In this document: one piece after another, positions 9,016 to 18,113 of the stretch
Layout: the number at the start of each line of letters is the position of its first letter
Numbering within the stretch: position 1 is the first letter of the stretch
NCBI RefSeq assembly: GCF_002933855.1
Contig: NZ_BFAQ01000011.1
Location: forward strand, 309,442 to 373,441
From: Vibrio penaeicida
Lineage (GTDB): Bacteria > Pseudomonadota > Gammaproteobacteria > Enterobacterales > Vibrionaceae
DNA length: 64,000 nucleotides
Direction of reading: 5' to 3'
Position numbers and translations under genes: made by a program
The notes under the pieces: model-generated
Databases searched by the model: none
What the model saw: the letters and a program-made list of their open reading frames with translations, nothing else
What the model was told of the DNA's origin: nothing

Positions 9016-9822
9016 ATGATTCTCGTCAATGGACGCCCCCAAGAATTACTTTCAGTTTCTGATCGAAGTTTCCAATATGGAGACGGTTGCTTTTCGACTC
9101 TTCTCACCTGCAAAAAACAAATCCAAGCATGGAATTATCATAAAGAGCGTCTTGCATCTTGTTTGAAAACCCTTAGGATTCCAGCGCCGAATTGGGGAGA
9201 CGTTTATGCATGGTGCAACAAAGTTGCTTTAGATAAAGAAAAAGCAGGTCTGAAAATCCATATAAGCCGAGGTACAGGGGGAAGAGGTTACGGTATTGCG
9301 GGCACATCTGCACCAACCGTAACCATTACAGCGTTCGACTACCCAGAGCATTACAACGAATGGGTCAGTAAAGGCGTGTCGTTAGGCATTTGTGAAACTC
9401 ATTTAGGTCACCAACCTTTGCTTGCTGGTCTTAAGCACAACAACCGATTAGAGCAAGTATTGGTTAAAGCCGAGATAGAACAGAATGGTTGGAATGAAGC
9501 GATCGTCTGTGACTTTGAAGGCAACGTTATAGAAACCAGTGTGGCTAATTTATTTTGGGTGGACTCTGAATTTAGACTGTGTACGCCAAAGCTTAATTTG
9601 TGTGGTGTGGCGGGCATAATGCGCAAACAAGTCATTGAAGAAGCTATCACCAAGAAAATGACGCTTGTAGAACGCGTATTTTCCATTGAAGAGCTATTGA
9701 ATGCAAAAGAAGTCTTTATGACCAATGCATTACTTCAAGTTTGCCCAATTACTTCTATTGATAAAACCCACTTCGAAATCGGTTCTCTAACCAAAACTTT
9801 CCAGGAGATATTTGTAACGTGA
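9016..9822 (+). CDS. pabC: Aminodeoxychorismate lyase PabC
   Basis: PabC releases pyruvate from 4-amino-4-deoxychorismate to give p-aminobenzoate for folate. This is a class IV PLP enzyme of 268 residues. DRSFQYGDGCFSTL and GLKHNNRLEQVL match the fold-type IV pattern. The ATG at 9016 (MILVNGRPQELL) has a GGAG box 8 bases upstream. The frame is open to 8953, but that would begin inside the fabF terminator. It opens the pabC-mltG-tmk-holB-tatD operon with a GTGA overlap to mltG. Confidence 0.92.
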   Translation: MILVNGRPQELLSVSDRSFQYGDGCFSTLLTCKKQIQAWNYHKERLASCLKTLRIPAPNWGDVYAWCNKVALDKEKAGLKIHISRGTGGRGYGIAGTSAPTVTITAFDYPEHYNEWVSKGVSLGICETHLGHQPLLAGLKHNNRLEQVLVKAEIEQNGWNEAIVCDFEGNVIETSVANLFWVDSEFRLCTPKLNLCGVAGIMRKQVIEEAITKKMTLVERVFSIEELLNAKEVFMTNALLQVCPITSIDKTHFEIGSLTKTFQEIFVT

Positions 9823-10835
9823 TTAAAAAAATTGCGGTTTTTCTGGCTCTCTGCGCTGTGATCTTGGCAGCTGCAGGGTTTTACGTCAGTCAACAGGTTC
9901 AACAGTACATTAATCAACCAGTCACTAACTCTCAGCCAGAGCTACTTACCATCAAGTCGGGCACGAGCTTCCAAGGCGTATTAGCACAATTTGAAAATGC
10001 GGGCTGGATTAGCACAAGTCCTTTCTCAAAACTTATTCGTCATGTCTATCCCGAACTCGTACAAGTAAAAGCGGGTACCTTTTTGTTGAAGTCAGGAATG
10101 ACGCTAAGCGAAGCGCTTGTCTTTTTAAGAGAAGGCAAAGAGCATCAATTTGCTATTACTTTTGTTGAGGGAACAACCTTTAAAGAGTGGCGAGCAATAT
10201 TGGATACTACTGAACATCTTCGTCATCTTACTCGCGGAAAATCTGAGGCGGAAATTGCGGAAGCGCTCAGTATAAACAAGCAAAAATTGGAAGGCTTGTT
10301 TCTCGCTGAGACGTATCATTTTACCGCTGGTGCTTCAGATTTAGATATTCTTAAACGAGCGCATCGCGATCTAAATACAACGCTTAATAATGCATGGGAA
10401 GGCAAACAAGAAAAGTTGCCACTGAAGTCGACATACGAAGCTTTAATCTTGGCGTCAATTATTGAGAAAGAAACGGCGCTCGATGAAGAAAGGGAGCGAG
10501 TATCATCGGTATTCATCAACCGCTTAAACAAAGGTATGCGTCTTCAAACTGACCCGACGGTGATTTATGGTATGGGTGAAAGCTATGATGGTAATATTCG
10601 AAAGAAAGATTTGCGTACACCTACACCGTACAACACATATGTGATCAAAGGGTTACCCCCAACACCTATAGCAATGGCGGGTCCAGCCTCTATAGAAGCG
10701 GCGTTGAATCCAGAAAGTAGTCATTACTTATATTTTGTAGCCAGTGGTCATGGTGGGCACGTATTCAGCAAGAATTTGGCTGCTCACAACCGAGCAGTAA
10801 GACAATATTTGAAAGTATTAAGAAGTAAAAAATGA
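9819..10835 (+). CDS. mltG: Endolytic murein transglycosylase MltG (YceG)
   Basis: MltG cuts nascent glycan strands in the inner-membrane periplasmic face and is thought to set glycan length. The 338-residue product has one N-terminal membrane anchor (about residues 5-25), a LysM-like region and the YceG catalytic domain with the conserved glutamate in ASIIEKETA and the [11 protein letters not shown] segment. It starts with GTG 9819, overlapping the pabC stop by four bases, and overlaps tmk (ATGA). The pabC-mltG-tmk-holB order is standard. Confidence 0.94.
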   Translation: MIKKIAVFLALCAVILAAAGFYVSQQVQQYINQPVTNSQPELLTIKSGTSFQGVLAQFENAGWISTSPFSKLIRHVYPELVQVKAGTFLLKSGMTLSEALVFLREGKEHQFAITFVEGTTFKEWRAILDTTEHLRHLTRGKSEAEIAEALSINKQKLEGLFLAETYHFTAGASDLDILKRAHRDLNTTLNNAWEGKQEKLPLKSTYEALILASIIEKETALDEERERVSSVFINRLNKGMRLQTDPTVIYGMGESYDGNIRKKDLRTPTPYNTYVIKGLPPTPIAMAGPASIEAALNPESSHYLYFVASGHGGHVFSKNLAAHNRAVRQYLKVLRSKK

Positions 10836-11470
10836 ATTCAGCGAAGTTTATTGTAATCGAAGGTCTTGAAGGCGCAGGAAAAAGCACGGCTATTCAGGCT
10901 GTAAAAGAAAAATTGGCACAATATGGTGTGCAGAATATTGTTAACACCAGAGAACCAGGCGGCACGGCGTTGGCTGAGAAAATGCGCTCGTTGGTGAAAG
11001 AAGAACACGAAGGCGAAGCCCTTCAAGATATTTCTGAATTGTTGCTCATGTACGCCGCTCGAGTTCAACTCGTTGAAACGGTTATTAAACCAGCCTTAGA
11101 TTCTGGAGCTTGGGTTGTAGGTGATAGACACGATATGTCATCGCAGGCATATCAAGGTGGTGGGCGTGAAATAGCACGTGACACAATGGAATCACTGAAA
11201 AAAGTGTCTTTAGGTGACTTCAAACCAGATCTGACGTTATACCTCGATATCGATCCACGTGTTGGATTAGAGCGCGCACGAGGGCGAGGTGAACTGGACC
11301 GTATTGAAAAAATGGATATTAGCTTTTTTGAGCGTACTCGTCAGCGTTATCTTGAAATCGCAGAGTCTGACCCAAGTGTTGTGATCGTGAATGCCGAGCA
11401 AGCAATTGACGATGTCGCTCAGAATCTAAACCAAGCCTTGCAAAATTGGCTAGAATTGCTGGAGAAATAA
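10832..11470 (+). CDS. tmk: Thymidylate kinase
   Basis: Tmk phosphorylates dTMP to dTDP. The 212-residue protein carries the P-loop GLEGAGKST at residues 11-19, the DR(H/Y) motif in [17 protein letters not shown] and a LID region with [12 protein letters not shown]. Start ATG 10832 overlaps the mltG stop by four bases and its TAA overlaps the holB ATG, indicating tight translational coupling. Confidence 0.96.
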   Translation: MNSAKFIVIEGLEGAGKSTAIQAVKEKLAQYGVQNIVNTREPGGTALAEKMRSLVKEEHEGEALQDISELLLMYAARVQLVETVIKPALDSGAWVVGDRHDMSSQAYQGGGREIARDTMESLKKVSLGDFKPDLTLYLDIDPRVGLERARGRGELDRIEKMDISFFERTRQRYLEIAESDPSVVIVNAEQAIDDVAQNLNQALQNWLELLEK

Positions 11471-12429
11471 TGACCGATCTGCATCCTTGGCTACGCCTTA
11501 CATGGAACCATTGGCAATCGTTGCTAAACAACGACCGTGTGACGGGCGCTTTATTGTGCCATGCCTCTGAAGGGTTAGGTGCGCAGCAATTAGTCGATAA
11601 GTTTGCACAAGCTTTGGTATGCAGTAACGCAACAGACGAGGCATGCGGTTTTTGCCATAGTTGTGATTTGTCTAAGTCTGGTAGTCATCCAGATATACAC
11701 AGTATTGCACCTGAAAAGGAAGGCAAATCGATTGTTGTTGATCAAATCCGCCAAGCCAATCGGTGGGCTCTCGAATCGTCACAACTTGGTGGAAAGCGCC
11801 TCATCATTATTAGCCCTGCTGAGGCAATGAATGAATCGGCATCCAATGCTTTGTTAAAAACATTAGAGTCCCCTGCGGAAAATTGTGTCTTTTTACTGAT
11901 GTCGGCGGATAAACATAAGCTACTTCCTACTATCGTGAGCCGTTGCCAGCAGTGGGATATCGCAACGCCTGAATTTGCTGATGCGATGTCTTGGCTAAAC
12001 CAACATGCTGAGATGCCAGTCAGCGAACTGGCACTGAAACTCAGCCATGGCGCTCCATTAGCCGCACTAACGTTCGCGCGTGACGGTCAAGAAAAGCAGT
12101 TTGAAACATTACTGAATAGCTTGTCACTTCAACTTTCTTCAGCCATCCCTTCATACCATAGCTTCTGGTCCGCCATTAAGGATCAGCCAGTCGAACGCCT
12201 TGGGTGGTTGAGTTTTGCGCTTACTAGCGCTCAGAAAGACTTTTTTATCCAAGAAAAAAGTACCTATCTAGAGCCTATTTTGAAACGGATTGACTATGAT
12301 CTGGCGTATAAAAAAACTCGACAACTTAACCAATTAATTCATCAATTGAAGATGTTTCCTGGATTAAATGCAGAACTGCTTGTCGCAGACTGGTTTTTAG
12401 ATTTACACGAGAAGAAAAATGTTTGTTGA
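11470..12429 (+). CDS. holB: DNA polymerase III delta-prime subunit HolB
   Basis: Delta-prime is the stator of the clamp loader that places the beta clamp on DNA. The 319-residue protein shows an AAA+-like fold with a zinc-module cysteine set (CSNATDEACGFCHSC), NALLKTLESPAENCVF and the SRC motif in TIVSRCQQW. As usual for delta-prime the P-loop is degenerate (CHASEGLGAQQ). Start at 11470 overlaps the tmk stop. The open frame extends 24 bases upstream into tmk. Confidence 0.94.
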   Translation: MTDLHPWLRLTWNHWQSLLNNDRVTGALLCHASEGLGAQQLVDKFAQALVCSNATDEACGFCHSCDLSKSGSHPDIHSIAPEKEGKSIVVDQIRQANRWALESSQLGGKRLIIISPAEAMNESASNALLKTLESPAENCVFLLMSADKHKLLPTIVSRCQQWDIATPEFADAMSWLNQHAEMPVSELALKLSHGAPLAALTFARDGQEKQFETLLNSLSLQLSSAIPSYHSFWSAIKDQPVERLGWLSFALTSAQKDFFIQEKSTYLEPILKRIDYDLAYKKTRQLNQLIHQLKMFPGLNAELLVADWFLDLHEKKNVC

Positions 12430-13183
12430 TTCGCATTGTCACCTAGATAAATTAAATTATGAAGAGCTGCATACTGGTGTGGCTGACGTCGTAGAGAAAG
12501 CGGGAAAAGCCAACGTTGAACATTTGCTTTCCGTTGGCGTTACCCTTGATAGCTTTCCTAAAATGATGGAGATGATTGAGCCATTCAGCAACATATCGGC
12601 TTCATGTGGAGTACACCCTTTGGATGTGGAAAGTGCATTTTGCTTAGATAAGCTTTACGACTACGCAGGTCATCCACGAGTTGTAGCTATCGGTGAAACG
12701 GGGTTGGATTATCATTATAAGCCAGAGACCAAAGCGCTGCAGCTAGAGCGCTTTGAGCAACAAGTCGCTTTAGCGGTTGAAGTTGATAAGCCACTTATTA
12801 TTCACACTAGGAATGCGCGTGAAGATACTTTGAAAACTCTCAGAGATGGAAACGCGCAAAAGTGCGGTGGTGTGATCCACTGTTTTACAGAAGACTTACC
12901 ATTTGCAGAAGCGGCGATGGAGTTGGGGTTTTACATTTCGATTTCTGGCATAGTCACATTTCGCGCTGCGACGGAATTAAAGGAAGTTGTACAAGCGCTG
13001 CCATTGGATAGGTTGCTAATCGAAACAGACTCTCCATACTTAGCCCCAATTCCTCACCGTGGAAAAGAGAACCAACCCGCTTATGTGGTCGAGGTAGCTC
13101 AATACATTGCGCAGTTAAAAAACGTGTCGTTAGGCGAAGTTGCTCAAGTAACAACCAGAAACTTCAGAAATCTTTTTTTGTGA
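12419..13183 (+). CDS. ycfH: TatD-family metal-dependent hydrolase (YcfH)
   Basis: This is a 254-residue TIM-barrel hydrolase of the TatD DNase family. Metal ligands are visible in FVDSHCHLD, GETGLDYH, IHTRNA, HCFTED and ETDSPYLAP. Its position after tmk-holB matches E. coli ycfH. It overlaps holB by 11 bases. Function in DNA repair or 3'-5' exonuclease activity is known for relatives and inferred here. A strong terminator ends the operon. Confidence 0.9.
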   Translation: MFVDSHCHLDKLNYEELHTGVADVVEKAGKANVEHLLSVGVTLDSFPKMMEMIEPFSNISASCGVHPLDVESAFCLDKLYDYAGHPRVVAIGETGLDYHYKPETKALQLERFEQQVALAVEVDKPLIIHTRNAREDTLKTLRDGNAQKCGGVIHCFTEDLPFAEAAMELGFYISISGIVTFRAATELKEVVQALPLDRLLIETDSPYLAPIPHRGKENQPAYVVEVAQYIAQLKNVSLGEVAQVTTRNFRNLFL

Positions 13184-13202
13184 TGAAAATACTGAATTGA
13201 TG

Positions 13203-13231
13203 AAAAAGGGAGCTTAGGCTCCCTTTTTTTA
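13203..13231 (+). terminator. Terminator of the pabC-tatD operon
   Basis: AAAAAGGGAGC/GCTCCCTTTTT with a 4-base loop and a run of seven T, 20 bases after the tatD stop. Confidence 0.92.
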
Positions 13232-13234
13232 TTC

Positions 13235-13666
13235 TAATTAGCCCATTTGATGATGTTCACCATATATGTTGATGAATTAAATAACAAAATTGAGCATTTG
13301 TAATTTTGTTACATAAAATAACAAGTGTTCAATTTTTGTTTACTTCATGCGTCACGTGTAAATGATGGATATATTCTTATAAAACAAGATCTTATAATTT
13401 TGCAAACCTTTGCATTACAAAATTACGATTGTGATCACGGTACTGTTTTGGAACTAAATTTCAGAATGAGATTTAAAGGGTGAGTTAGGTCACGAAATAT
13501 TTAGAGGCTAAAAATATAATCCATCTCAGGAATTCGTTCCTTTGAAACCTGACATGTTTACTAGAGTGATTGATATCGCGACATCGATATTGATTGTGGA
13601 TGGTACAAGGCTACGGGGGTGTGCCGTCAGTGTTCAAAATACTAATAATCAATTTGGAGCATAAAC
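13235..13666 (+). promoter_or_regulatory. ptsG upstream region with CRP-like site
   Basis: This is a 430-base AT-rich gap. GGTGA-N6-TCACG at 13479-13494 matches 8 of 10 core positions of the CRP consensus TGTGA-N6-TCACA. A second element, TTGTGATCAC (13429-13438), holds a TGTGA half-site inside the palindrome GTGATCAC. An imperfect palindrome ATATCGCGACATCGATAT lies near 13570-13590 and could be a further operator, for instance for Mlc, which is encoded at 26627. A good ribosome-binding site (TTTGGAGCA) precedes ptsG. CRP control of ptsG is known in E. coli; here it is inferred. Confidence 0.55.
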
Positions 13667-15166
13667 ATGTTTAAAAATCTTTTCGCTAACCTACAAAAAG
13701 TAGGTAAGGCGCTGATGCTTCCCGTCTCTGTGTTGCCGGTCGCGGGTATTCTCTTAGGTGTCGGTGCTGCCGATCTTAGTTTCATTCCAGAAGTTGTCTC
13801 TAATCTAATGGAAAAAGCGGGTGGCTCAGTATTTGGTCAGATGCCTTTGCTGTTTGCCGTAGGTGTGGCTCTTGGCTTCACGAATAATGATGGTGTTTCT
13901 GGTTTGGCGTCAATCGTTGGTTACGGCATTATGGCTGCGACCATGAGCGTCCTTGCTCAAATGGATGTCGAATCCGCACAAGCGGCAGCTCTAGCTGCTG
14001 GACAGGTGTTAGATGACAGAAGCATTGAACTCATTACCAAACAGTATGAGACCGGTGTTCTAGGTGGGATCTTGGTTGGTGGTATTGCTGCTTGGTCATT
14101 CAATCGATTCTTCAAAATTCAACTGCCTGAATACTTAGGTTTCTTTGCGGGTAAACGCGCAGTGCCTATCATTACTGGTTTTCTAGCCATTGCGTTGGCG
14201 TTAGCGCTTTCCATTGTGTGGCCACCTGTTGCCGTTGTTATGCAAACTTTCTCGGATTGGGCTGCTCATCAAAACCCACAAGTTGCGTTTGGTATTTATG
14301 GCGTGATTGAACGCTCATTGATTCCGTTTGGTTTGCACCATGTATGGAATGTTCCTTTCTTTTTTGAAGCGGGCTCATGTGTGAATGCGGCTGGTGAAGC
14401 TCAAAACGGCGTTCTTACTTGCTACCTTGTTGCTGATGAAGCATCTCGTGAAGCTGGAAACGGTTTTGGTCAGCTTGCGGGTGGATACATGTTCAAAATG
14501 TTTGGCTTGCCAGCTGCGGCAATAGCGATTGCTCAATGTGCAAAACCAGAAAACCGTGCCAAAGTGATGGGTATCATGGCATCTGCTGCTCTGACATCAT
14601 TCCTTACGGGTATTACTGAACCAATCGAATTCTCATTCCTGTTCGTTGCACCTGTTCTTTATGGTATCCACGCATTGTTAGCCGGTTCTGCATACGTTGT
14701 TGCAAATACCTTAGGCTTTGTTCACGGTACGTCGTTCTCACATGGCTTGATCGATTTCATTGTTCTTTCAGGAAATGCGCAGAAGCAACTCCTAATGATC
14801 GCAGTGGGCTTAGGCTATGCAGCAATATACTATTTTGTGTTCCGTGCCGTCATTGTAGCGATGGACTTAAAAACGCCTGGTCGTGAAAGCGAATCTGAAG
14901 AAGAAGTGGCTGTATCGACTGGAACAGAGTTAGCGGGCGATTTAGTATCAGCATTTGGTGGTAAAGCGAATATTACTGGCTTGGATGCATGTATTACTCG
15001 ATTGCGCGTATCAGTTGCAGATACGGAGCAAGTTAATCAAGATCAGCTTAAAAAGCTAGGAGCGGCAGGTGTAGTTGTTGTTTCTGGTGGTGTACAAGCT
15101 ATCTTTGGTACTCGCTCAGACAATCTAAAAACAGACATGGATGAATGGATTCGCAATAACGCTTAA
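13667..15166 (+). CDS. ptsG: PTS glucose-specific transporter subunit IIBC
   Basis: PtsG takes up glucose and phosphorylates it during transport. The 499-residue protein has an N-terminal EIIC membrane domain of about 390 residues (multiple hydrophobic segments, [10 protein letters not shown] and [12 protein letters not shown]) and a C-terminal EIIB domain whose phosphorylated cysteine is at about 442 in DACITRLRV. No EIIA domain is attached, so it needs a separate Crr-type EIIA. Sugar specificity is taken from overall similarity to glucose permeases. Its probable repressor Mlc is encoded 12 kb away. Confidence 0.93.
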   Translation: MFKNLFANLQKVGKALMLPVSVLPVAGILLGVGAADLSFIPEVVSNLMEKAGGSVFGQMPLLFAVGVALGFTNNDGVSGLASIVGYGIMAATMSVLAQMDVESAQAAALAAGQVLDDRSIELITKQYETGVLGGILVGGIAAWSFNRFFKIQLPEYLGFFAGKRAVPIITGFLAIALALALSIVWPPVAVVMQTFSDWAAHQNPQVAFGIYGVIERSLIPFGLHHVWNVPFFFEAGSCVNAAGEAQNGVLTCYLVADEASREAGNGFGQLAGGYMFKMFGLPAAAIAIAQCAKPENRAKVMGIMASAALTSFLTGITEPIEFSFLFVAPVLYGIHALLAGSAYVVANTLGFVHGTSFSHGLIDFIVLSGNAQKQLLMIAVGLGYAAIYYFVFRAVIVAMDLKTPGRESESEEEVAVSTGTELAGDLVSAFGGKANITGLDACITRLRVSVADTEQVNQDQLKKLGAAGVVVVSGGVQAIFGTRSDNLKTDMDEWIRNNA

Positions 15167-15187
15167 TTTGCGTTTGCCTTATCCAAC

Positions 15188-15218
15188 AAAGCCAGCCTTA
15201 TTACGGGGCTGGCTTTTT
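15188..15218. terminator. Bidirectional terminator between ptsG and hutD
   Basis: AAGCCAGCC (15189-15197) pairs with GGCTGGCTT (15207-15215), followed by TTTT on the plus side and preceded by an A-rich stretch. It serves convergent ptsG and hutBCD. Confidence 0.82.
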
Positions 15219-15235
15219 GTTTTTTAATGGTGGTA

Positions 15236-16018
15236 TTAAGCAGGGTAGACCACTGGAAAGTCACTTTTTGGGTGTTTGTCTATCAGTGTAGAAAAGCCAT
15301 AAACCTCTTCAATGAGCTTTGGTTTTAAAGCTGACCACGGTTCGCCATCTTCCACAATTTTGCCTTCGTTTAGGAAGACTAACCTATCTGCATATTGTGC
15401 TGCTAAGTTGAGATCATGCAAAACAACAATAACCGCTGCTCCTTCTGCTGCAAGCTTATTGGCAAGATTCAACGTACTGTGTTGATGAGCAAGATCGAGA
15501 GCCGAAGTTGGCTCGTCCAGCATAAGAATCTTATTTTCGCTGCTTGAGAGCTGTAGAAGAACTCGTGCGAGGTGGACGCGTTGTTTTTCGCCTCCGGAGA
15601 GTGAAGGGTAGAGCCGATCTGCTAAATTTAAAACATCGACTTTTTCCATCATTTCAAAAGCAAGAGTTTGAATATCTGAGTGGGAAATCTTAAGCTGCAT
15701 AGCGCCAAGCTCTACCACTTCTTTTGCTAGGAAAGGGAAACTCAGTGTGCTGTGTTGAGGCAGCATACCCACGTGTTTCGCGAGTTCACTTTTATTCCAA
15801 TTCGAGCGTGATTTTCCTAAATATTGGATGTCTGAGTGAGAAGGTATTTCACCATTGAGCAATTTAAGAAGGCTACTTTTTCCAGCACCATTTGAACCTA
15901 ATAGTGCTGTTACTTGCCCTGAAAAAATTTCGATGGAAAGGTTATCAATGATCTTTCGATTACCAAAACTTAAATTGAGATTCTGTGCAGACAACACTCG
16001 AGAATTCTGAGGTATCAT
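15236..16018 (-). CDS. hutD: Haem ABC transporter ATPase HutD/HmuV
   Basis: ATPase of the inner-membrane haem importer. The 260-residue protein has Walker A GSNGAGKSS, signature LSGGEKQRVHLARV and Walker B ILMLDEPTSALD, with a FecE/HmuV-like layout. It overlaps the permease gene by four bases (ATGA) and is the last gene of hutBCD. Haem rather than siderophore specificity is taken from the linked hutWXZ genes. The operon is likely Fur-regulated from the gap at 17919-18113. Confidence 0.9.
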   Translation of the reverse strand: MIPQNSRVLSAQNLNLSFGNRKIIDNLSIEIFSGQVTALLGSNGAGKSSLLKLLNGEIPSHSDIQYLGKSRSNWNKSELAKHVGMLPQHSTLSFPFLAKEVVELGAMQLKISHSDIQTLAFEMMEKVDVLNLADRLYPSLSGGEKQRVHLARVLLQLSSSENKILMLDEPTSALDLAHQHSTLNLANKLAAEGAAVIVVLHDLNLAAQYADRLVFLNEGKIVEDGEPWSALKPKLIEEVYGFSTLIDKHPKSDFPVVYPA

Positions 16019-17049
16019 ATTATTTTCCCTCTTTGCTGAACCAAAATGAACAGGAAAAAAGGTGTACCAATGAGAGCGGTAACAATACCCACAGGCAACT
16101 CAGCTGGAGCCACTGCTACGCGAGCTATCATGTCCGACATGGTTAACAGAAGTGCACCAAACAAAGCAGATAACGGGAGTAAGCTTCGATGATCGGGGCC
16201 TACCAACATTCTAATTAAGTGCGGAACGACCAAGCCAATGAAGCCTATGATACCTGTTAAGCTTACTGCTACGCCAACGCCCATTGCTGAAAAAATGATG
16301 AGCCTTCTTTTAAAGGACTGAACATTTACACCCATGTGTGCAGCTTCAGATTCCCCCAACAACATGGCGTTTAGCGGCATAGCTTCACGCCTGAAGGCAA
16401 AGTAAAGTAGCGCCAGAGTTGCAGCACTTAGCGCTATTCCAGACCAAGTTGCACCGGCCAAAGATCCCATTGACCATAGAGAAAGATCTCTTAGAGCTTG
16501 ATCGTCCGCAGCAAAATTTAGATAACCAATTCCGGCACCACTTAATGCGCTAATGGCAATGCCTGCTAATAGCATTATCGTGACTGATGTACCGAACTTA
16601 CTCGTGCCCAGTCGGTACACGACCATAGTTGAAATTACGCCACCAATAAAAGCAAAAATTGGAACGGCTAGGAAGTTAATGAAAATTGGCGCATCTTCCA
16701 ACCAACTGGCAAAAAGTACCATAGCTATCGCGGCACCCAAAAGTGCACCAGCAGAAACGCCTATAATACCGGGCTCGGCAAGCGGATTACGAAATAACCC
16801 CTGCATCACCGCTCCACAAAGAGCCAAAATAGCACCAATAATTACACACATAAGGGTACGAGGTAGCCGGATTTCAGTTATGACTACCTGAATATGATTC
16901 GGCAATTCAAAAAGTGATGGAAGCAAGCTTTTGAAGCTATCCAATATGGTGATATTCATTGGACCAACCGCAATAGAGCTTGCTGAAATAAACACCAATA
17001 ACGCAGAAAACAGCAACAACAATGCTGAAATTGGAATTCGTCTGAGCAT
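16015..17049 (-). CDS. hutC: Haem ABC transporter permease HutC/HmuU
   Basis: FecCD-type permease of 344 residues with about ten membrane segments. Conserved pieces include RLPRTLMCVIIGAILALCGA, GLFRNPLAEPGIIGVSAGA and FIGLVVPHLIRMLVGPDH. It moves haem delivered by HutB into the cytoplasm with HutD energy. It lies two bases from hutB and overlaps hutD, a single operon. Confidence 0.9.
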   Translation of the reverse strand: MLRRIPISALLLLFSALLVFISASSIAVGPMNITILDSFKSLLPSLFELPNHIQVVITEIRLPRTLMCVIIGAILALCGAVMQGLFRNPLAEPGIIGVSAGALLGAAIAMVLFASWLEDAPIFINFLAVPIFAFIGGVISTMVVYRLGTSKFGTSVTIMLLAGIAISALSGAGIGYLNFAADDQALRDLSLWSMGSLAGATWSGIALSAATLALLYFAFRREAMPLNAMLLGESEAAHMGVNVQSFKRRLIIFSAMGVGVAVSLTGIIGFIGLVVPHLIRMLVGPDHRSLLPLSALFGALLLTMSDMIARVAVAPAELPVGIVTALIGTPFFLFILVQQRGKII

Positions 17050-17051
17050 GG

Positions 17052-17918
17052 TTAGTTCTTTTCAGGCGCGTATAAAATCTTATTTACGCGCTGAGCTTCT
17101 TCAAGTGTCTTAAGCCCCAAACCGCCAACTAAAGCCTGTCCATCAATCGTAACGAAAGCCTTGTTTTTACCTGCTGGTGTTGCGGCTAATAGAGGCATTG
17201 ATTTTAATATTGCATCAGCACCACCTAACTTTTCCCAACTGCGTCCACTAACAAGAATGACATCTGGCTGCATCTCGACCAAAGACTCCGTTGAAAGTGG
17301 TTTATACGATTTTACCGATTGAGCGACTGGGTTGAGCGCACCTGCCAACGTAATTAACGCATCTGGGGTTGTTTCGCTACCTGCAACATTGGCAGGGCGA
17401 CCTTCATGAATTAGAAGGAAGAGTACACGTTTTTGTTCAGCTTTAGTTGGGTGGTTATTTTGAATGGACTCGATCTTTTCTTGCACGGTTTGTTTTAGTG
17501 CACCTGCTTTTTCGTTTGTATGAGTAATGGATGCCACTTCATCAATTCGCTCTAGCAAGCCATCAACAGTAGGGGATGTATTGACAACCTCAACTTTCAC
17601 ACCAGCATTTTTTAACAATGTCAGTGTTGTTTTTGGTCCCATTTCTTCGGAGCCGATAAGCATATTTGGCGACAACGCTAAGAGACCCTCTGCAGACAAT
17701 TGGCGATGATAACCAATAACAGGCAAGCGCTTTCCTTCTGGTTGTGCGCTGGTGACATCGACGGCAACAAGCTGGGAAGATGCACCAAGCGCGTCAACCA
17801 ATTCAGTTACTGCAGAGCCCGCACTGATAAGACGCTCTTGGGCGATAAGAGATGTACTTGCTAGCAAAGAAGCCAGTGCAACCGTTAGAGTTTTTAAGAA
17901 TGAGTGAGTCTTGTCCAT
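17052..17918 (-). CDS. hutB: Periplasmic haem-binding protein HutB/HmuT
   Basis: A 288-residue substrate-binding protein of the type III (TroA/BtuF-like) fold. An N-terminal signal peptide (residues 1 to about 26, ending ...LIAQE) is visible. RLISAGSAVTELVDALG and LPVIGYHRQLSAEGLLALSP are HmuT-like. It hands haem to HutC/HutD. Usually tonB1-exbB1-exbD1 precede hutB in vibrios. Here hutB is the first gene and directly faces hutW. Confidence 0.9.
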   Translation of the reverse strand: MDKTHSFLKTLTVALASLLASTSLIAQERLISAGSAVTELVDALGASSQLVAVDVTSAQPEGKRLPVIGYHRQLSAEGLLALSPNMLIGSEEMGPKTTLTLLKNAGVKVEVVNTSPTVDGLLERIDEVASITHTNEKAGALKQTVQEKIESIQNNHPTKAEQKRVLFLLIHEGRPANVAGSETTPDALITLAGALNPVAQSVKSYKPLSTESLVEMQPDVILVSGRSWEKLGGADAILKSMPLLAATPAGKNKAFVTIDGQALVGGLGLKTLEEAQRVNKILYAPEKN

Positions 17919-18022
17919 AATGTGAAATATTCTTTTTTTGGTTAAAGTTTCAGTTTGTACTGTTGCATATTGTCGCTTTTAGAAATAGATACACTACTGT
18001 GACACACTGATACGAATGACAC

Positions 18023-18047
18023 TAATTATCAATTGCATTATCATAAT
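18023..18047. promoter_or_regulatory. Fur-box-like site between hutB and hutW
   Basis: The sequence TAATTATCAATTGCATTATCA in the 195-base divergent gap contains ATTATC and GATAAT-type half-sites. On the minus strand, GATAATGCAATTGATAATT matches the 19-bp Fur consensus at 13 positions. Placement between two haem-uptake operons supports iron control. Confidence 0.6.
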
Positions 18048-18113
18048 CGGAAACTTACTATATTGCGAGCTTAGTTATCTAAGCCTTTTGAGGCACAATT
18101 CGTGTAAGTAAAA

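Noticed and set aside
13560..13600. A definite Mlc operator before ptsG
   Set aside because: The palindrome ATATCGCGACATCGATAT only loosely resembles known Mlc sites, so it is mentioned but not called.
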